Source: Haemaphysalis longicornis (lineage: Eukaryota > Arthropoda > Arachnida > Ixodida > Ixodidae). From it: a stretch of 64,000 nt of DNA. A program made the position numbers and the translations under genes. Position 1 is the first letter of the stretch. Every line of letters starts with the position of its first letter. The DNA lies in assembly GCA_013339765.2 (NCBI GenBank), contig CM023448.1:281043717-281107716 (forward strand), read 5' to 3'. Positions 54,717 to 64,000 of this stretch are shown here, one piece after another. The notes under the pieces are model-generated. The model worked only from the letters and a program-made list of their open reading frames with translations. It was not told where the DNA came from and searched no databases.

Positions 54717-54829
54717 TCATTATTTGATTTGATTGATTGCAGGGTTTAACGTGCCGACACAACGCAGGCGATGAGGCGAGCTGTAGTGGAGGGCTCCGGA
54801 TTAATTTTGACCACCTGGGGACCTTTTAC
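54717..54829 (-). mobile_element. 5'-truncated SINE, minus strand
   Basis: Reverse complement of the SINE 3' half (GTTTAACG...GGGCTCCGGATTAA...CCACCTGGGG). Flanked by GTTTACAAAT at 54707-54716 and 54830-54839, a 10-bp duplication. Confidence 0.85.
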
Positions 54830-54898
54830 GTTTACAAATAGCCAGCTGATGTATCTTGCATATGTACGGTATAACTACGGGTTTAGTTGACCTGGGCC

Positions 54899-55460
54899 TA
54901 CTGCAACAAACTCAATGCGCAGAAGAAAAGTAAAAAAACAAACAACACAACTCGTTTGCCACTGTTTTACTAAGTAATATAAATATGCACATACACAGGG
55001 AAGAAAAGTAGTTGATATGCCAGCATAAATGTAGACACCCTTGCAACACTATAGCACTATTTTGGCTCTGCCATTTTATTTCTGTTGTGTTTTAGGTACT
55101 AGGGAAATGCTACAAACTCGTGCAAAATAAAAATTTAAAAAAGAAACGGTGTAACTCCTTTGCCACCATGTTTTACTAGGCAATCTAAAACTGCACAACC
55201 ACAAAGAAAAGAGATAACTGATATGGCAGAAAAATGGATACCCTTAAAACACTTTCTGTATTCTGTCATTCTTTTTCTGTTGCATAGGTGACCCGAGCCT
55301 ATGCAACCGACTCATTGCACAACAGAAAAATTGAAAACAAACAATGCAACTCCTTTGCCAATGTGTTTTTCTGGACAAACCTAAACTGCATCCACATGGA
55401 AAAGAAATAGTTGAGACTGCAGCAGAAAAATAGATATGTCTTAAACTGCCTTTTGTATTC
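54899..55460. repeat. Three diverged tandem copies of an approximately 200-bp unit
   Basis: Units begin near 54901, 55109 and 55305 at CAACAAACTC / CTACAAACTC / CAACCGACTC. Each contains CAACTC(C)TTTGCCA, GTTTTACT and AGAAAAGA.ATAGTTGA-like segments in the same order. Diverged, AT-rich, no coding potential. Confidence 0.8.
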
Positions 55461-56266
55461 TGCCTTTTTTTGTTTTCTGTTTTTTTAACACCCAAAGATG
55501 CCTTCCTTTGCCTGCTGCCTGCCAGAACTGCTCCAACCAAAAGGTGCTCTTTGCAGTTCATTACTGCAAAAGAACTTCACAAAAGTTTGAATTGTGTTGA
55601 ATACCAATCTTGTCGTCACGCTTCATGCCACACAGGAGCCAAGAATGCAGATTGTCCAGCCCACCAGACGGTGGTGGCTTGCACGGTTCCTACTGGAATG
55701 ACGGCAACCAGTCAGCTGAGGCAAGTCTGTGGGTGCTGGTTCCCGTTGCCAGAGATGGCTGCTGACTTTAACTTCACTGGTCACACTTCCCAACGCTGTT
55801 CACAAGCAATGCATTTATCCACACAAACACCTTCCAAGACACCTTCACCATTGGTGTGGTTTTGCAGCTGAAGTGAAATGGCCAGAGGTTTAACCAGTGG
55901 CAGGTGACAAGGTCAATGTCTGACACGTTCCAACAGCCTTATACACTCTCGAAACTGCCTTGCGTCATGCACTGTGCAGATCTCTTGCGTGGCAACACTC
56001 ATCAAGTCAAGCCAGGATTGCTGTGAGATCACCGTTTCCAGTTCTATGAGCAAGTACCAGCAGGAGGTGGGGAAGGAAGGCTCACAGTCCACGAAACAAC
56101 GTGGGCGGTCCTTCCCAGTAGGGTTTCTGCATGGATGCTATTGCTGAAACGTTGAATGATGAAGGGAAAAGCTCGCGCGACCTTTTTTGTTGGTTGTTTT
56201 GTTTCTTTCCGACGAAAGGATTTTAGAGTGAATGGGGCAGGCTGGCGGCACGAGGCGGCGGACTCT

Positions 56267-57025
56267 TCAGGTGAAGCGCGGCCGCTTGGGAGTCGGCGAC
56301 TCCATCACCACGTCTACAGGGCTCGTGCTTCCCGGGGCAGGCCGCTTGCGCGATTCGGCGTGGCGAGCGAACTCCTCGGCGATGAAGCTGCTCAGACCGC
56401 CACCTTCGCCGTGATTCCGACCCGATCGTAGAGGCGACGAGACAGCCAGCGCCTCGCGGAACGTCTCCAAGTCCTCATCCTCGGGGTCTTCCAGGCTCAT
56501 GCCGTCTGAACGCTCGCCAGCAGCGCCGGGAGGGGTGATGAGCCGTGAGGGGGGAGCGGCCGCGACCCCCGGCGGTGAGCCCGGCTCGAGGGAGGGGCGC
56601 GGAGAGCCCCCCCAGCCGTGGGAGGGAGGGACCTTGCCGCTCAGGAAGGCCACAAGGTCCTCGCGCCTGATGTGGCGCTTGCGCTTCTTGGCCCATGCGA
56701 GGACGTCCTTTGTGCGCCGCTGGTAGCCCGACTGGATGCCCAGCTCGCGCGCCCGCCGTTGGGCCTCCACGCACTCTTTGTAGAGGCCGGTCACGCTGGA
56801 AGCTGCGTTCTGGAACGGCACCCAGAGGGACGATCCACGCTGACGATCTCTGTACAGCTGCGCTACGCTTGTAGCAGAGGTCTGGAACATGAGCCACAGC
56901 TTCTGAGATGAGTCATGCTCGTTCTGTATCTGGCTCTCCGGATCTGGCGCCCGTTCTACTTCTTCAATGCACTCCCACTCCCACTTGGTTATCCACGACT
57001 CCAACTCAGCGTGGCACTCGACCAT
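56267..57025 (-). CDS. HAPSTR1: HAPSTR1 (C16orf72/TAPR1) homologue, single exon
   Basis: A 252-residue frame starting at an ATG in good Kozak context (GCCATGG) and ending at 56267. Residues 1-50 are acidic with a Trp-rich helix (WITKWEWECIEEVE). Residues 42-75 contain LWLMFQTSATSVAQLYRDR, and a similar second block reads LWVPFQNAASSVTGLYKE. Then come LGIQSGYQRRTKDVLAWAKK and RKRHIRREDLVAFLSGK (about 95-130), the family's most conserved part. A Pro/Gly-rich low-complexity linker follows, then LETFREALAVSSP, SSFIAEEF.RH and a basic, probably nuclear-localising end (SPTPKRPRF). Human HAPSTR1 is about 275 aa with the same order. By family knowledge it works with the ubiquitin ligase HUWE1 in nuclear stress signalling. 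The human gene has introns; here the frame is unbroken, so the gene is either naturally intronless or an intact retrocopy. It is convergent with rhophilin. Confidence 0.9.
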   Translation of the reverse strand: MVECHAELESWITKWEWECIEEVERAPDPESQIQNEHDSSQKLWLMFQTSATSVAQLYRDRQRGSSLWVPFQNAASSVTGLYKECVEAQRRARELGIQSGYQRRTKDVLAWAKKRKRHIRREDLVAFLSGKVPPSHGWGGSPRPSLEPGSPPGVAAAPPSRLITPPGAAGERSDGMSLEDPEDEDLETFREALAVSSPLRSGRNHGEGGGLSSFIAEEFARHAESRKRPAPGSTSPVDVVMESPTPKRPRFT

Positions 57026-57260
57026 GGCGCTGCCTCAGTCGCGTCTGCACGACCGAGAAGCCGTGGCTCAGCTACGTTTGATATCCGCGGCGCTTCTTTC
57101 GCCACTATTTCCTCTTTTTTTTTTTCCTCCTCCGTTTCAACTTCTCGTTGATGACAAATAAACTTGTCCTTCGGTACACGGCCTTCTTGGGAGCATTTCG
57201 CAGGCAAGCAGCACTTATTTTTTGGTAGATCACGCACAAAGCGGCTGCTTTTCGAGAAAA
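57026..57260 (-). promoter_or_regulatory. Probable promoter/5'UTR of the HAPSTR1 homologue
   Basis: Region directly upstream of the ATG on the minus strand. It contains CpGs and, read on the minus strand, a purine-rich tract (poly-A/GA) around 57110-57135. No TATA box was recognised. Confidence 0.25.
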
Positions 57261-57474
57261 TATCAACTACTCACGGAGGAGGGAACCGCAGCGAAGACGC
57301 AGAAGATACGGCCCTACTGTCAGCGAAAGCATTTCCCGCCAAAATCATGATTAACTTCCCGAACACTAGATTATCTACACAAGAGGGCATAGAGCCAATT
57401 CTACCAACCAGGGGGCGCTATCTAGCACGCTAAATCTAGCACATTATTTTTTTATTTATTTTGTTTGTATTTTT

Positions 57475-57565
57475 TTGGCGAAGTGATTGTACAGTGGCGT
57501 TGCGACTAAGGCCGCTGTGCAACGCCACCCCGTTACAAAGGGGAAGCCACTAAGCATCATCATGA
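57475..57565 (+). mobile_element. Second LINE 3'-end fragment
   Basis: CCGTTACAAAGGGGAAGCC with CACTAAGCATCATCATG resembles the 3' end of the neighbouring LINE copy at 58500-58540 (CCCGTTTTAAAGGGAGAGCC, CACTAATCATGATCACC). Probably an independent short insertion of the same or a related LINE. Confidence 0.4.
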
Positions 57566-57616
57566 ATTCATGGTATCAGGATGGACTTTCGGAAATCCGG
57601 TTCTGTGCATAAAACC

Positions 57617-57651
57617 ATAGAGTTTCATGCAATAATTGCATGAAACTCTAT
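57617..57651. repeat. Perfect palindrome, 17-bp arms and 1-bp loop
   Basis: ATAGAGTTTCATGCAAT, A, ATTGCATGAAACTCTAT. Directly before the LINE fragment at 57660. Confidence 0.95.
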
Positions 57652-57659
57652 TCATGAAA

Positions 57660-58400
57660 CCAGAGACCCAAGCGGGCCTGGAGGTAAATCATAGCGCGGT
57701 AGGCAGTTCGGCCTTAGGGGCCCACTGCAAAAGTGCGAACGAAGCGGTACAGGGAGATATGGGCTGGTCGTCCTTCGAGGCGAGGGAAGCACAAAGCAAG
57801 ATAAAGTTTGAGGAGCGACTTTGTGACACGGAGGACGAAAAATGGGCCGCGAGAGTGTTTTAATTAAGTACCTGTATATGAGGAGCATGGATACGCGGTG
57901 GAGACGGAGGACCAGGCGGCTGACCAAGCGGTACGGAAAGTCGGAAGGGGAAAGTGAGGTATACACAACAGTTAAAAAGCAGGTAAAGGCAGCAGAGACG
58001 ACGACGTGGGCACGGAGAATGGAAGCGAAAAAAACCCCGGAGTCTTATAGGACAGAGAAACTAGAAATTATAAAGGAAGGTTGTTTCTATGGAAATACGA
58101 GAGGCAGTGCATTGCTCTTTGAAGCACGGGCGGGGTGCCTGAGAACCCGGCATATACACACGGGTATCTACAGGCAGCAGGATGAAACATGGTCACGCTG
58201 CGGCAGAGGTCGGGAAACCGTAGATCATACCGCCAGGGACTGCACTGAGACACGACCGCCGCGGGGCGATGGGGAAACGGCGTTGGCGGGGGCTTTGGGA
58301 TTTGGGGGGAGGAGGAGCCTTAACTTCAGGACCATAGAGGTGACGAAGAGGCGGTGGTTGAGGAAAAGTAGGGAAGAGATCGGTACGCAGGGGGAGTAAT
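57660..58400 (+). pseudogene. LINE ORF2 C-terminal fragment with Cys/His knuckle
   Basis: Two adjoining frames separated by a frameshift near 57863. The first contains GDMGWSSFEAREAQSK. The second (57842-58399) runs through LLFEARAGCLRTRHIHTG and CGRGRETVDHTARDC, a C-x2-C-x(n)-ET-x2-H-x4-C-type knuckle common at the end of non-LTR retrotransposon ORF2. Only the 3' part is present. The following 58400-58545 looks like its 3'UTR. Confidence 0.7.
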
Positions 58401-58647
58401 GAGAATTTAGAACAACGGGGAAAAAAGGAATTTATTAGGTTAGCTAAGAGTAGGGCAAGTGAGTAGAATGTAGCAGGCAAGTCGGTTGCTGATAACCGGC
58501 GTCCCGTTTTAAAGGGAGAGCCACTAATCATGATCACCATTATCAATTAAGGTGCCTTGATTGATGCTCGCGCTCGCAGCGACCTGCGCGCAGCCATGTT
58601 GGACGATATGGCGTCACTCGGCATTGCTGGCCTTTTCGGACGCGTTT

Positions 58648-58868
58648 GTTGATTATGATGTACACGTACAGGCCACGAGACGTGCTGTAGTGGAGGGCTC
58701 CAGATTGATTTTGACAGCCTGAGGACATTTAACGTGCACCGAAATCTCGAACACACGGGCGTTTTCGCTTTTCGCCTCCATCAGAAAAACGGCCGCCGCG
58801 GCTAAGAATCAAACACGCGTCCTTGGGCTCGGGAGCACACCACCTTAGTCACCGAACCACCGCGGCGG
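58648..58868 (-). mobile_element. tRNA-derived SINE, minus strand, diverged
   Basis: The reverse-complement head (CCACCGCGGCGG) and body are recognisable, but box B is altered (AATCAAACAC). The perfect 13-bp duplication TTCGGACGCGTTT at 58635-58647 and 58869-58881 fixes the ends. Confidence 0.87.
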
Positions 58869-58881
58869 TTCGGACGCGTTT

Positions 58882-60338
58882 CTCACCGTGGCCTTCAATT
58901 GTGGAATTATACGGGGTGTCGTGTGGATATCGGACCCGTAGACCCGAAAAATGGCCTGGCGACCATCGCCAAAGATGTTGGCGGACCTCTTACACGAAGT
59001 TTGGCGGTACAGCACAGCATGGCCAGAAAGGCAGGTGGGGAAGACTTGGTAGTGCTAGTCTAGATGCGAAAGGAGGCGGTCGGGGAGGATTGGCTTCCTC
59101 CGCTTAATTCCTCTCCACATCCGCTACCGTCCAAGAGCCCAGGTAAACTTCAACCCCGCTGTCGTGCAGTGTTTCCATACCTGCGGCGCTTAATCAATTG
59201 CGGAACTGTGCCCCATCCGTGAAATCTGTTCTCAAGCAGAGCGCGTGAGGAAAACGCCTGCGGCCGGCCACGGGGCCACTGCACGCGCACGGACATGTCA
59301 TGAACGTTGCCGCTTTCGGCTTCCAGCATTTTTCAGCTTATACCTCGCTTGCGCAGCTCTAGTTTATGCGCAAAAGAGAGAAAAGCGACACCGGTCACGA
59401 CGTACGACGTTAGGCCTAATGTCACTGCTTGAAGTCTAACGTCGTCAACCGTTTCATGCGCGTGGGGCTTCAGGCACCACCCCACGAAATGACCGACTAA
59501 AGATGGCCAAGAACTTCACAGCCGGGGCACTTAACGCTTGCGCATAAAAGCGTTTGGTACACTAGTAACCATCACATGAATGGAAGCACTGCGAGAAAAG
59601 AGGTTCAGGTTACGTATCAACTTTTTTTTAGTTTTTCTTTTTCCAGGTTACGTTCCCACGCTTTTCGTTGCTTTCCGGCAACGTAGCTGATCGTCCTCGG
59701 ACCGATTTTCCTCGTCGCATGATGTCACCGCAAATCGTTTGTACAACCATGGCAGCATATGCAGAGTCGGTGACGTAGGCCCTTAACCACAAACCAAAAG
59801 TTGCACATTCGGCACTGCAAATGGCGGCCGGTCTCCACCTGCAAGGCGATTTGGTTCTTAGGTTAATAGATTCAGCACACACATTTGAACGAAACAACGA
59901 ACGGCGTGGGACTTGTCAGATCATCGTAAGCGTGTTGCACAGTACATGCAAGCAATCTTCATGGATAGCTAGAATGGCGAGACGGTAGAGGGGCTGTAAA
60001 AGCCAATCCTCCCCCACGCGCATTGAACAGTCAAGGCTCCTCGACCGGCTCTTCTGGACACGCTGTGTCGCCGCTTAACCTCGGGTAGAGTGATTCTAGT
60101 TCACCCTACCCCGGGTAAGAGATCAGTCAACATCTGCCCCAGCTGCTCTTGGAGGGCGTCTACGAAGAATGTACGAATACCACAACCACTCATATGAAGA
60201 CTCAATAGTTCTCCATTAGGACAACCATCAAACAAGGATGCACACTCTCAAAAGATTATGAACAGCTTGTCTAGGGTGGTAGTCAGGCTTGATGGGGCGA
60301 AGCGAGAGATGCGAGTAAACAAGGATGACAACATATTT
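58882..60338. other. Intergenic, nothing recognised
   Basis: Moderately GC-rich to 59500, then AT-rich. Frames are short and have no family similarity. Confidence 0.5.
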
Positions 60339-60344
60339 TTTATT
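60339..60344 (-). terminator. Candidate polyadenylation signal for the MIF4G-type gene
   Basis: TTTATT on the plus strand is AATAAA on the minus strand, about 100 bp after the stop codon. The distance suits a short 3'UTR. Confidence 0.5.
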
Positions 60345-60445
60345 GGTGGCACCTAATAAACATTTCCGACTTCTTTCTGGTATCCTTACAAGGGAGGGTT
60401 ACGAATGTAGATATGCAGTCCACATTGGGCGGATGCGAAAGAAAG

Positions 60446-61237
60446 TCACCTCTCCCATTGGGATTCTCGCAGGTCGATGAGTTCAAGCAGGATCTTCTGA
60501 GCTTCTGGGGGGTACTGGGCACTCTTGCTTGCACCACGCATCAGAACCACCACGTCATTGACTTGCTGCTCTAAGGCTAAATCGACAGCTTTGCCGGCTA
60601 CCAGCAACGAAGCCTGAAGACACTTCACTTCATCCAGGACGTCCTGAGCCGGACGGCGGAGCATGAGTTCCCAGCATTCCCACAACACCCTTGCCACAGC
60701 GAAGAGCCGCCAGAGTGAGTTGTGGCCAGGGCTGAGCCACCCAGCGTCCGCCATGGCAGCGAGCAGATGAGACAGGAAATGCACGAAGCATGCCCACTTG
60801 TGACGAGGCTCCTCTCCAGCCTGCCCCTCCGGGTGGAACCACGCAGGTGGAAATCTGCGGCGCGGCAGCAGCTCCGATTGCCTGTCGGAGATGTACGCCA
60901 GCAGAGCGTCTGCGAAGACCCGGCCGCCCTGTTTCGCCATGGCGGAGACGCAGAAGTCGGCGGCGAACTTGGCTGTCCAAATATGCTCCGTGACCTTGAA
61001 GAAGAGCCCACGCGCGAGAAGCTCGGTCTCCAACGGCGTTAGCAGTCCGGGGTCCTCCTTGGCCAGCTCAAACAATGTCTGGCGCTGGGAGGCGCACTCT
61101 TCTCGCTTCGTGCCAGCGGGGCGAGAGTCTCCCTGCCCCCGTTCGCCATCTGCCCAGCTACTTTGTTCGGACGCGGCCGCTGATAAAGCCATCGACGCAC
61201 CCGCACCCCGTTCCACGGCTGACCTGGAAAATTCCAT
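60446..61237 (-). CDS. MIF4G-domain protein, MIF4GD/SLIP1- or CTIF-like, single exon
   Basis: From the ATG at 61237 (context GGAATGG, -3 G and +4 G) the frame encodes 263 residues. An in-frame ATG at 61300 would add 21 residues but its context is poor. Residues 1-50 are low-complexity. From about 51 the sequence is an all-helical repeat fold: QTLFELAKEDPGLLTPLETE, an AWFHP-containing loop, KWACFVHFLSHLLAAMADAGW, LWRLFAVARVLWECWE, LEQQVNDVVVLMRGA, and the end LLELIDLRESQW. The order of a (C)FV.F...LF..L segment, a (Q)(M/V)..L..L(I/M)R segment and a terminal LLE(L/I)I(D/E)(L/F)R...W matches MIF4GD and the C-terminal MIF4G domains of CTIF and Paip1. Those proteins bridge mRNA-end factors and eIF3/eIF4. 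I cannot decide among the subfamilies. No introns are seen. Confidence 0.6.
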   Translation of the reverse strand: MEFSRSAVERGAGASMALSAAASEQSSWADGERGQGDSRPAGTKREECASQRQTLFELAKEDPGLLTPLETELLARGLFFKVTEHIWTAKFAADFCVSAMAKQGGRVFADALLAYISDRQSELLPRRRFPPAWFHPEGQAGEEPRHKWACFVHFLSHLLAAMADAGWLSPGHNSLWRLFAVARVLWECWELMLRRPAQDVLDEVKCLQASLLVAGKAVDLALEQQVNDVVVLMRGASKSAQYPPEAQKILLELIDLRESQWER

Positions 61238-61479
61238 TCCGGGATGATGCTCGCGCAACGTCGCTTCGAATGGCTCGCGCAGTTTGGAGTATAAAAGCAT
61301 AAAAGTATTCAGAAACAAACGCGAGTCATCCCCTCCAAGCGTGCGAATGAAGCGCGACTATCAGATGAAGAGGAAACATTTATTAAACAAAAATATTTTA
61401 GACTATAGGCCACTATAAGTTCGATTTTTTCGTTAGTGTAGTATTTGTTCGTTTTCTTGAAGAATTTCTTAATCAAACT

Positions 61480-61625
61480 TATCAAAACATCATCATCATC
61501 ATCATCATCACTAAGAGCCTACTTAAGTGCACTGCAGGACGAAGGCCTCTCCCCATGGCCTCTCCCATGGAGGAAAGAAAAGGCCTCTCCCATTGATCTC
61601 ACACCGCTCCTGTCCTGCGCTACAC
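61480..61625 (-). mobile_element. RTE-type LINE 3' end, minus strand
   Basis: (CATCAT)n followed by CACTGCAGGACGAAGGCCTCTCC is the reverse complement of the RTE tail. AAGGCCTCTCCC occurs more than once, suggesting a local duplication. It is about 250 bp upstream of the MIF4G-type gene start. Confidence 0.65.
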
Positions 61626-61810
61626 GAGCCCATTTGCTATTCTTTCCTATGCATGATTTGCACTGAAGCACGTAAAAACGCAGTCTCATCATCGCCTTGA
61701 CATAAGCCGCACTATCATCATATCACAATTGCCATTGTCAACGTTGCTTTCTGCTTGAAGGAGAGCGTACAGATGGCGTAGTGTGTCTTATAAAAATATA
61801 AACAGCGCAT

Positions 61811-63440
61811 TTAAACGGACACTGAAGTGAATTTGTCAAGCTCCTGTTTTTGCTTGCACTTCGCAGAATGGCTCAAATAAACACACTTTTTATCGTTTAT
61901 CCGGCCTATGTATACGGTGGTGTTTATTTTATAAAGCCCGAAAGAAGAAAAAGTACACCATGTGTCGTCTGCGGCGGCCGCACCAACTACCAACTAAAGC
62001 AGTGACGTCCACACAAGGTGCTACGTGATTGGACGATGTTCAAAATTACAATTCAAACAAGTTTCAGTTTCGGTTCTGCAAAACAACATGTTTGTCATCC
62101 GACGTTATCATTGCCTGGGCATTCTCGATGTCTCAGTAATCGGCATACAGCGCTTCTGCCATGTTGTCGGCTGTAAAATGCGTCAGATAAGCCTACCAGC
62201 ATGGCTTGGAATCGTGAAAATCACTAGCCGAGGCGTACGCAGTGGATGAACGCCCTCCACGTCACCGGATACGCTCAAATGCGCGCTTTCCACCCACCTT
62301 TGGAGCTTGCCTTGCTCGTGCCTGTATCGCAAGAGGTGTGTTCGCACCAGGCCAAGGGTCGGCTAATTCGGGAATGTGCCCGTGAGCAGTCCGTGCTTAT
62401 GGCAACGCCACGCCAACGAGAACTCGCCAGTGCGTCAGTGTCAGTCTGCACGCGTTCTGCGAACTCGCTCATGTAGCAATGAACGTTACAGCGCAAAAAT
62501 GCTGAATTCAGTATATAAAACATTGCCCAAACACAAATAAGACAATTAAAAAAAAAACATGGGCTTTCGGAGATTCCAACTTGCGAATCGCAAAACATAG
62601 TACCTATAGGTGCTCCACACTAGGTACTCGGCCATAAGCTGCAGCGCTGCCAAGGGCGGAAATATGCAGTATATAATGTATAGCCAGTTCACATTTTTAT
62701 TTAGTTGTATCATTCCAAGCAGCTTAGATGCCTATTTCTCGAATAGCGCTCATGCAGTAAGCGCCCTCCAAATTTCCACAAATATCTCGTCTCTTGTGAC
62801 TGTATTCATTAGGTGGAAAAGCGTTCGCAGACGTAAGGTCGTGCTGCTGACCCCTGTGCTAGTTCACCTAGCGCAAAAAGTGCTTCCCACACCTTGGTTT
62901 TACGCTGTACGATAAAAAGTTTCGGTTGATTTCAACTCGTTAGTACCTATATTAACTTCGCTGACTCTTCTCCCGTCTTCAATTGACCTTAGATTTTTCT
63001 ACTATCGTACCAGTCAGCGAAGCGTCGCATGTGCGCTTGTGTGGAGCGACTTGGACTGAGAGCTTGATACAGTCTACAAACTAAAGGCACATTCTTCCAG
63101 GCACAAACGTGTCGTGGCTTAGCTTCAAGTGAGCGAACGAATTGCGACTACCCGCCGACGGCAGGCCGACTGACTAAACGCCTGGCCGACTGATTCTGTC
63201 GGAGGGTCGGCGAGCCGTGCAGTAGCGCAGTCAAGTTAAGCCATCTTGTTCTGACGTCATACGAAACGTCGCAGGACATCGGCAAGGAGGATTCAGGGAG
63301 GAGGACAGCATTTTCGAGTTGATTTCTGCACTGAATAGTCGCGTAACGCAGAGAGAGTGGACTAAACATGGCCTAGAGACTCCAGACTACAATTTGCGCT
63401 AGCAATCCCGCAATCTTTACAGATCACTTCAGTGTCCCTT
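61811..63440. mobile_element. Possible long TIR element (weak)
   Basis: GGACACTGAAGTGA at 61818-61831 and TCACTTCAGTGTCC at 63424-63437 are exact inverted copies 1.6 kb apart. TTAA precedes the left one. No transposase frame was seen between them; the pairing may be coincidental. Confidence 0.35.
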
Positions 63441-63561
63441 AGCGGGGCGGAGCAGAGAAGGGGACAAGACGCGGCGCACTGATTGCTAACTGACACATTT
63501 ATTTGAAACCGAGGAAATATATGCGCAGAAGAAAGAAAGAAAGAAAGAACTATAGAAGCGT

Positions 63562-63595
63562 GCGTGCGTGCGTTCTTTATAGAACGCACGCACGC
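63562..63595. repeat. Perfect hairpin, 15-bp arms, next to GAAA repeat
   Basis: GCGTGCGTGCGTTCT, TTAT, AGAACGCACGCACGC. Preceded by (GAAA)n at 63530-63550. Confidence 0.92.
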
Positions 63596-63811
63596 CTGGA
63601 CACGCACAAAAGGAAGAAGAGGAAAAGAAGGGACGAGAGAGTGCGGCACGGAAGACATAATACACGCGCATATGAAGAGTTCAGCGTTCCAAGCCTCATG
63701 AGTCGAGACCAAACTCTGCTGCGTTCTGCGTTGGGTTTGGCCAATCATCGGGGCTTTGCTGTTGTGTTATCGTTTTTTCTTTGTATCTGCGTTAGATTAT
63801 AGGCAGTTCCC

Positions 63812-64000
63812 ATGTCTGCCTCTTCTCCCGGCCAGGGGTCCACTCCCTGGTCGGCTAGTCTCTTGGTGCAGGAACTGCCTCTGGATTCCTTCCTGCAGAA
63901 TGGCGTGGCGGCTGTCCCGGTGGCGATGCTCCCTGCCAACGGTGGGGCAATCAGGCTAAAAAATTTCAAGACTATTCAAAAAGACCTAAAAGCCGCAAGT
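63812..64000 (+). CDS. Open frame running off the right edge (unknown or retroelement-like)
   Basis: An ATG (CCCATGTCTG) opens 63 codons without a stop up to the window end, so the frame is incomplete. It begins MSASSPGQGSTPWSAS and ends ...GAIRLKNFKTIQKDLKAAS. Composition is protein-like (amphipathic, Lys-rich end). I do not recognise a family; a gag-like ORF1 of a tick LINE is possible and so is a cellular gene. A GAAA-type simple repeat lies about 280 bp upstream. Confidence 0.3.
   Translation, partial: MSASSPGQGSTPWSASLLVQELPLDSFLQNGVAAVPVAMLPANGGAIRLKNFKTIQKDLKAAS

Larger units (their letters stand above)
61626..63811. other. Intergenic right flank, no gene recognised
   Basis: Contains the weak TIR pair (61811-63440), the hairpin at 63562 and a GAAA repeat. 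No convincing coding exon. Confidence 0.5.

Noticed and set aside
55470..55871. A possible THAP-like zinc finger start (MPSF...C...CSNQK)
   Set aside because: The two halves are in different frames and the later Cys/His ligands cannot be placed; too little to call.
61237..61318. Longer start for the MIF4G-type protein
   Set aside because: The extreme frame opening at 61318 is TTG, not ATG. The ATG at 61300 has poor context, and 61237 has a strong one.

Overview
This is eukaryotic nuclear DNA, most likely from a hard tick (Ixodidae, probably a metastriate genus). Three things point there. Coding exons are short and separated by long AT-rich introns. Nine dispersed copies belong to one tRNA-derived SINE that I recognise from memory as the tick family Ruka. 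There are many LINE, Penelope-like and terminal-inverted-repeat fragments of arthropod type. I see no bacterial operon, CRISPR array, rRNA gene or functional tRNA gene. Most open frames in the window are chance frames or lie inside repeats.

Layout. (1) 1-4000: repeat-rich flank with an RTE-type LINE tail at about 1885-2155, then a GC-rich block at 3100-4000 that looks like a promoter/5'UTR region. (2) 6217-48629, plus strand: one large gene, a rhophilin (RHPN1/RHPN2 orthologue). Fourteen exons join in frame into HR1 - BRO1 - PDZ (642 residues), and a possible short first coding exon lies at 4006-4056. The second intron is about 19.4 kb and is full of mobile elements. The 3'UTR probably ends just after 50346. 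(3) 50.4-56.2 kb: repeats, SINEs and a perfect 31-bp-arm hairpin. (4) 56267-57025, minus: an intronless HAPSTR1 (C16orf72) homologue. (5) 57.6-58.9 kb: a decayed LINE and a SINE. (6) 60446-61237, minus: an intronless MIF4G-type protein resembling MIF4GD/SLIP1 or CTIF. (7) 61.3-64.0 kb: repeats, then an open frame that starts at 63812 and runs off the right edge.

The three cellular genes do not form a functional cluster. Rhophilin is a Rho-GTP scaffold, HAPSTR1 a nuclear stress-response regulator and the MIF4G protein a likely translation factor. Rhophilin is transcribed towards the other two. The most unusual content is structural: a 184-bp inverted duplication with one mismatch in a rhophilin intron, several perfect short-loop palindromes, a GC-AG intron, a palindromic element 20 bp from a splice donor, and SINEs with intact target-site duplications, several of them 5'-truncated.
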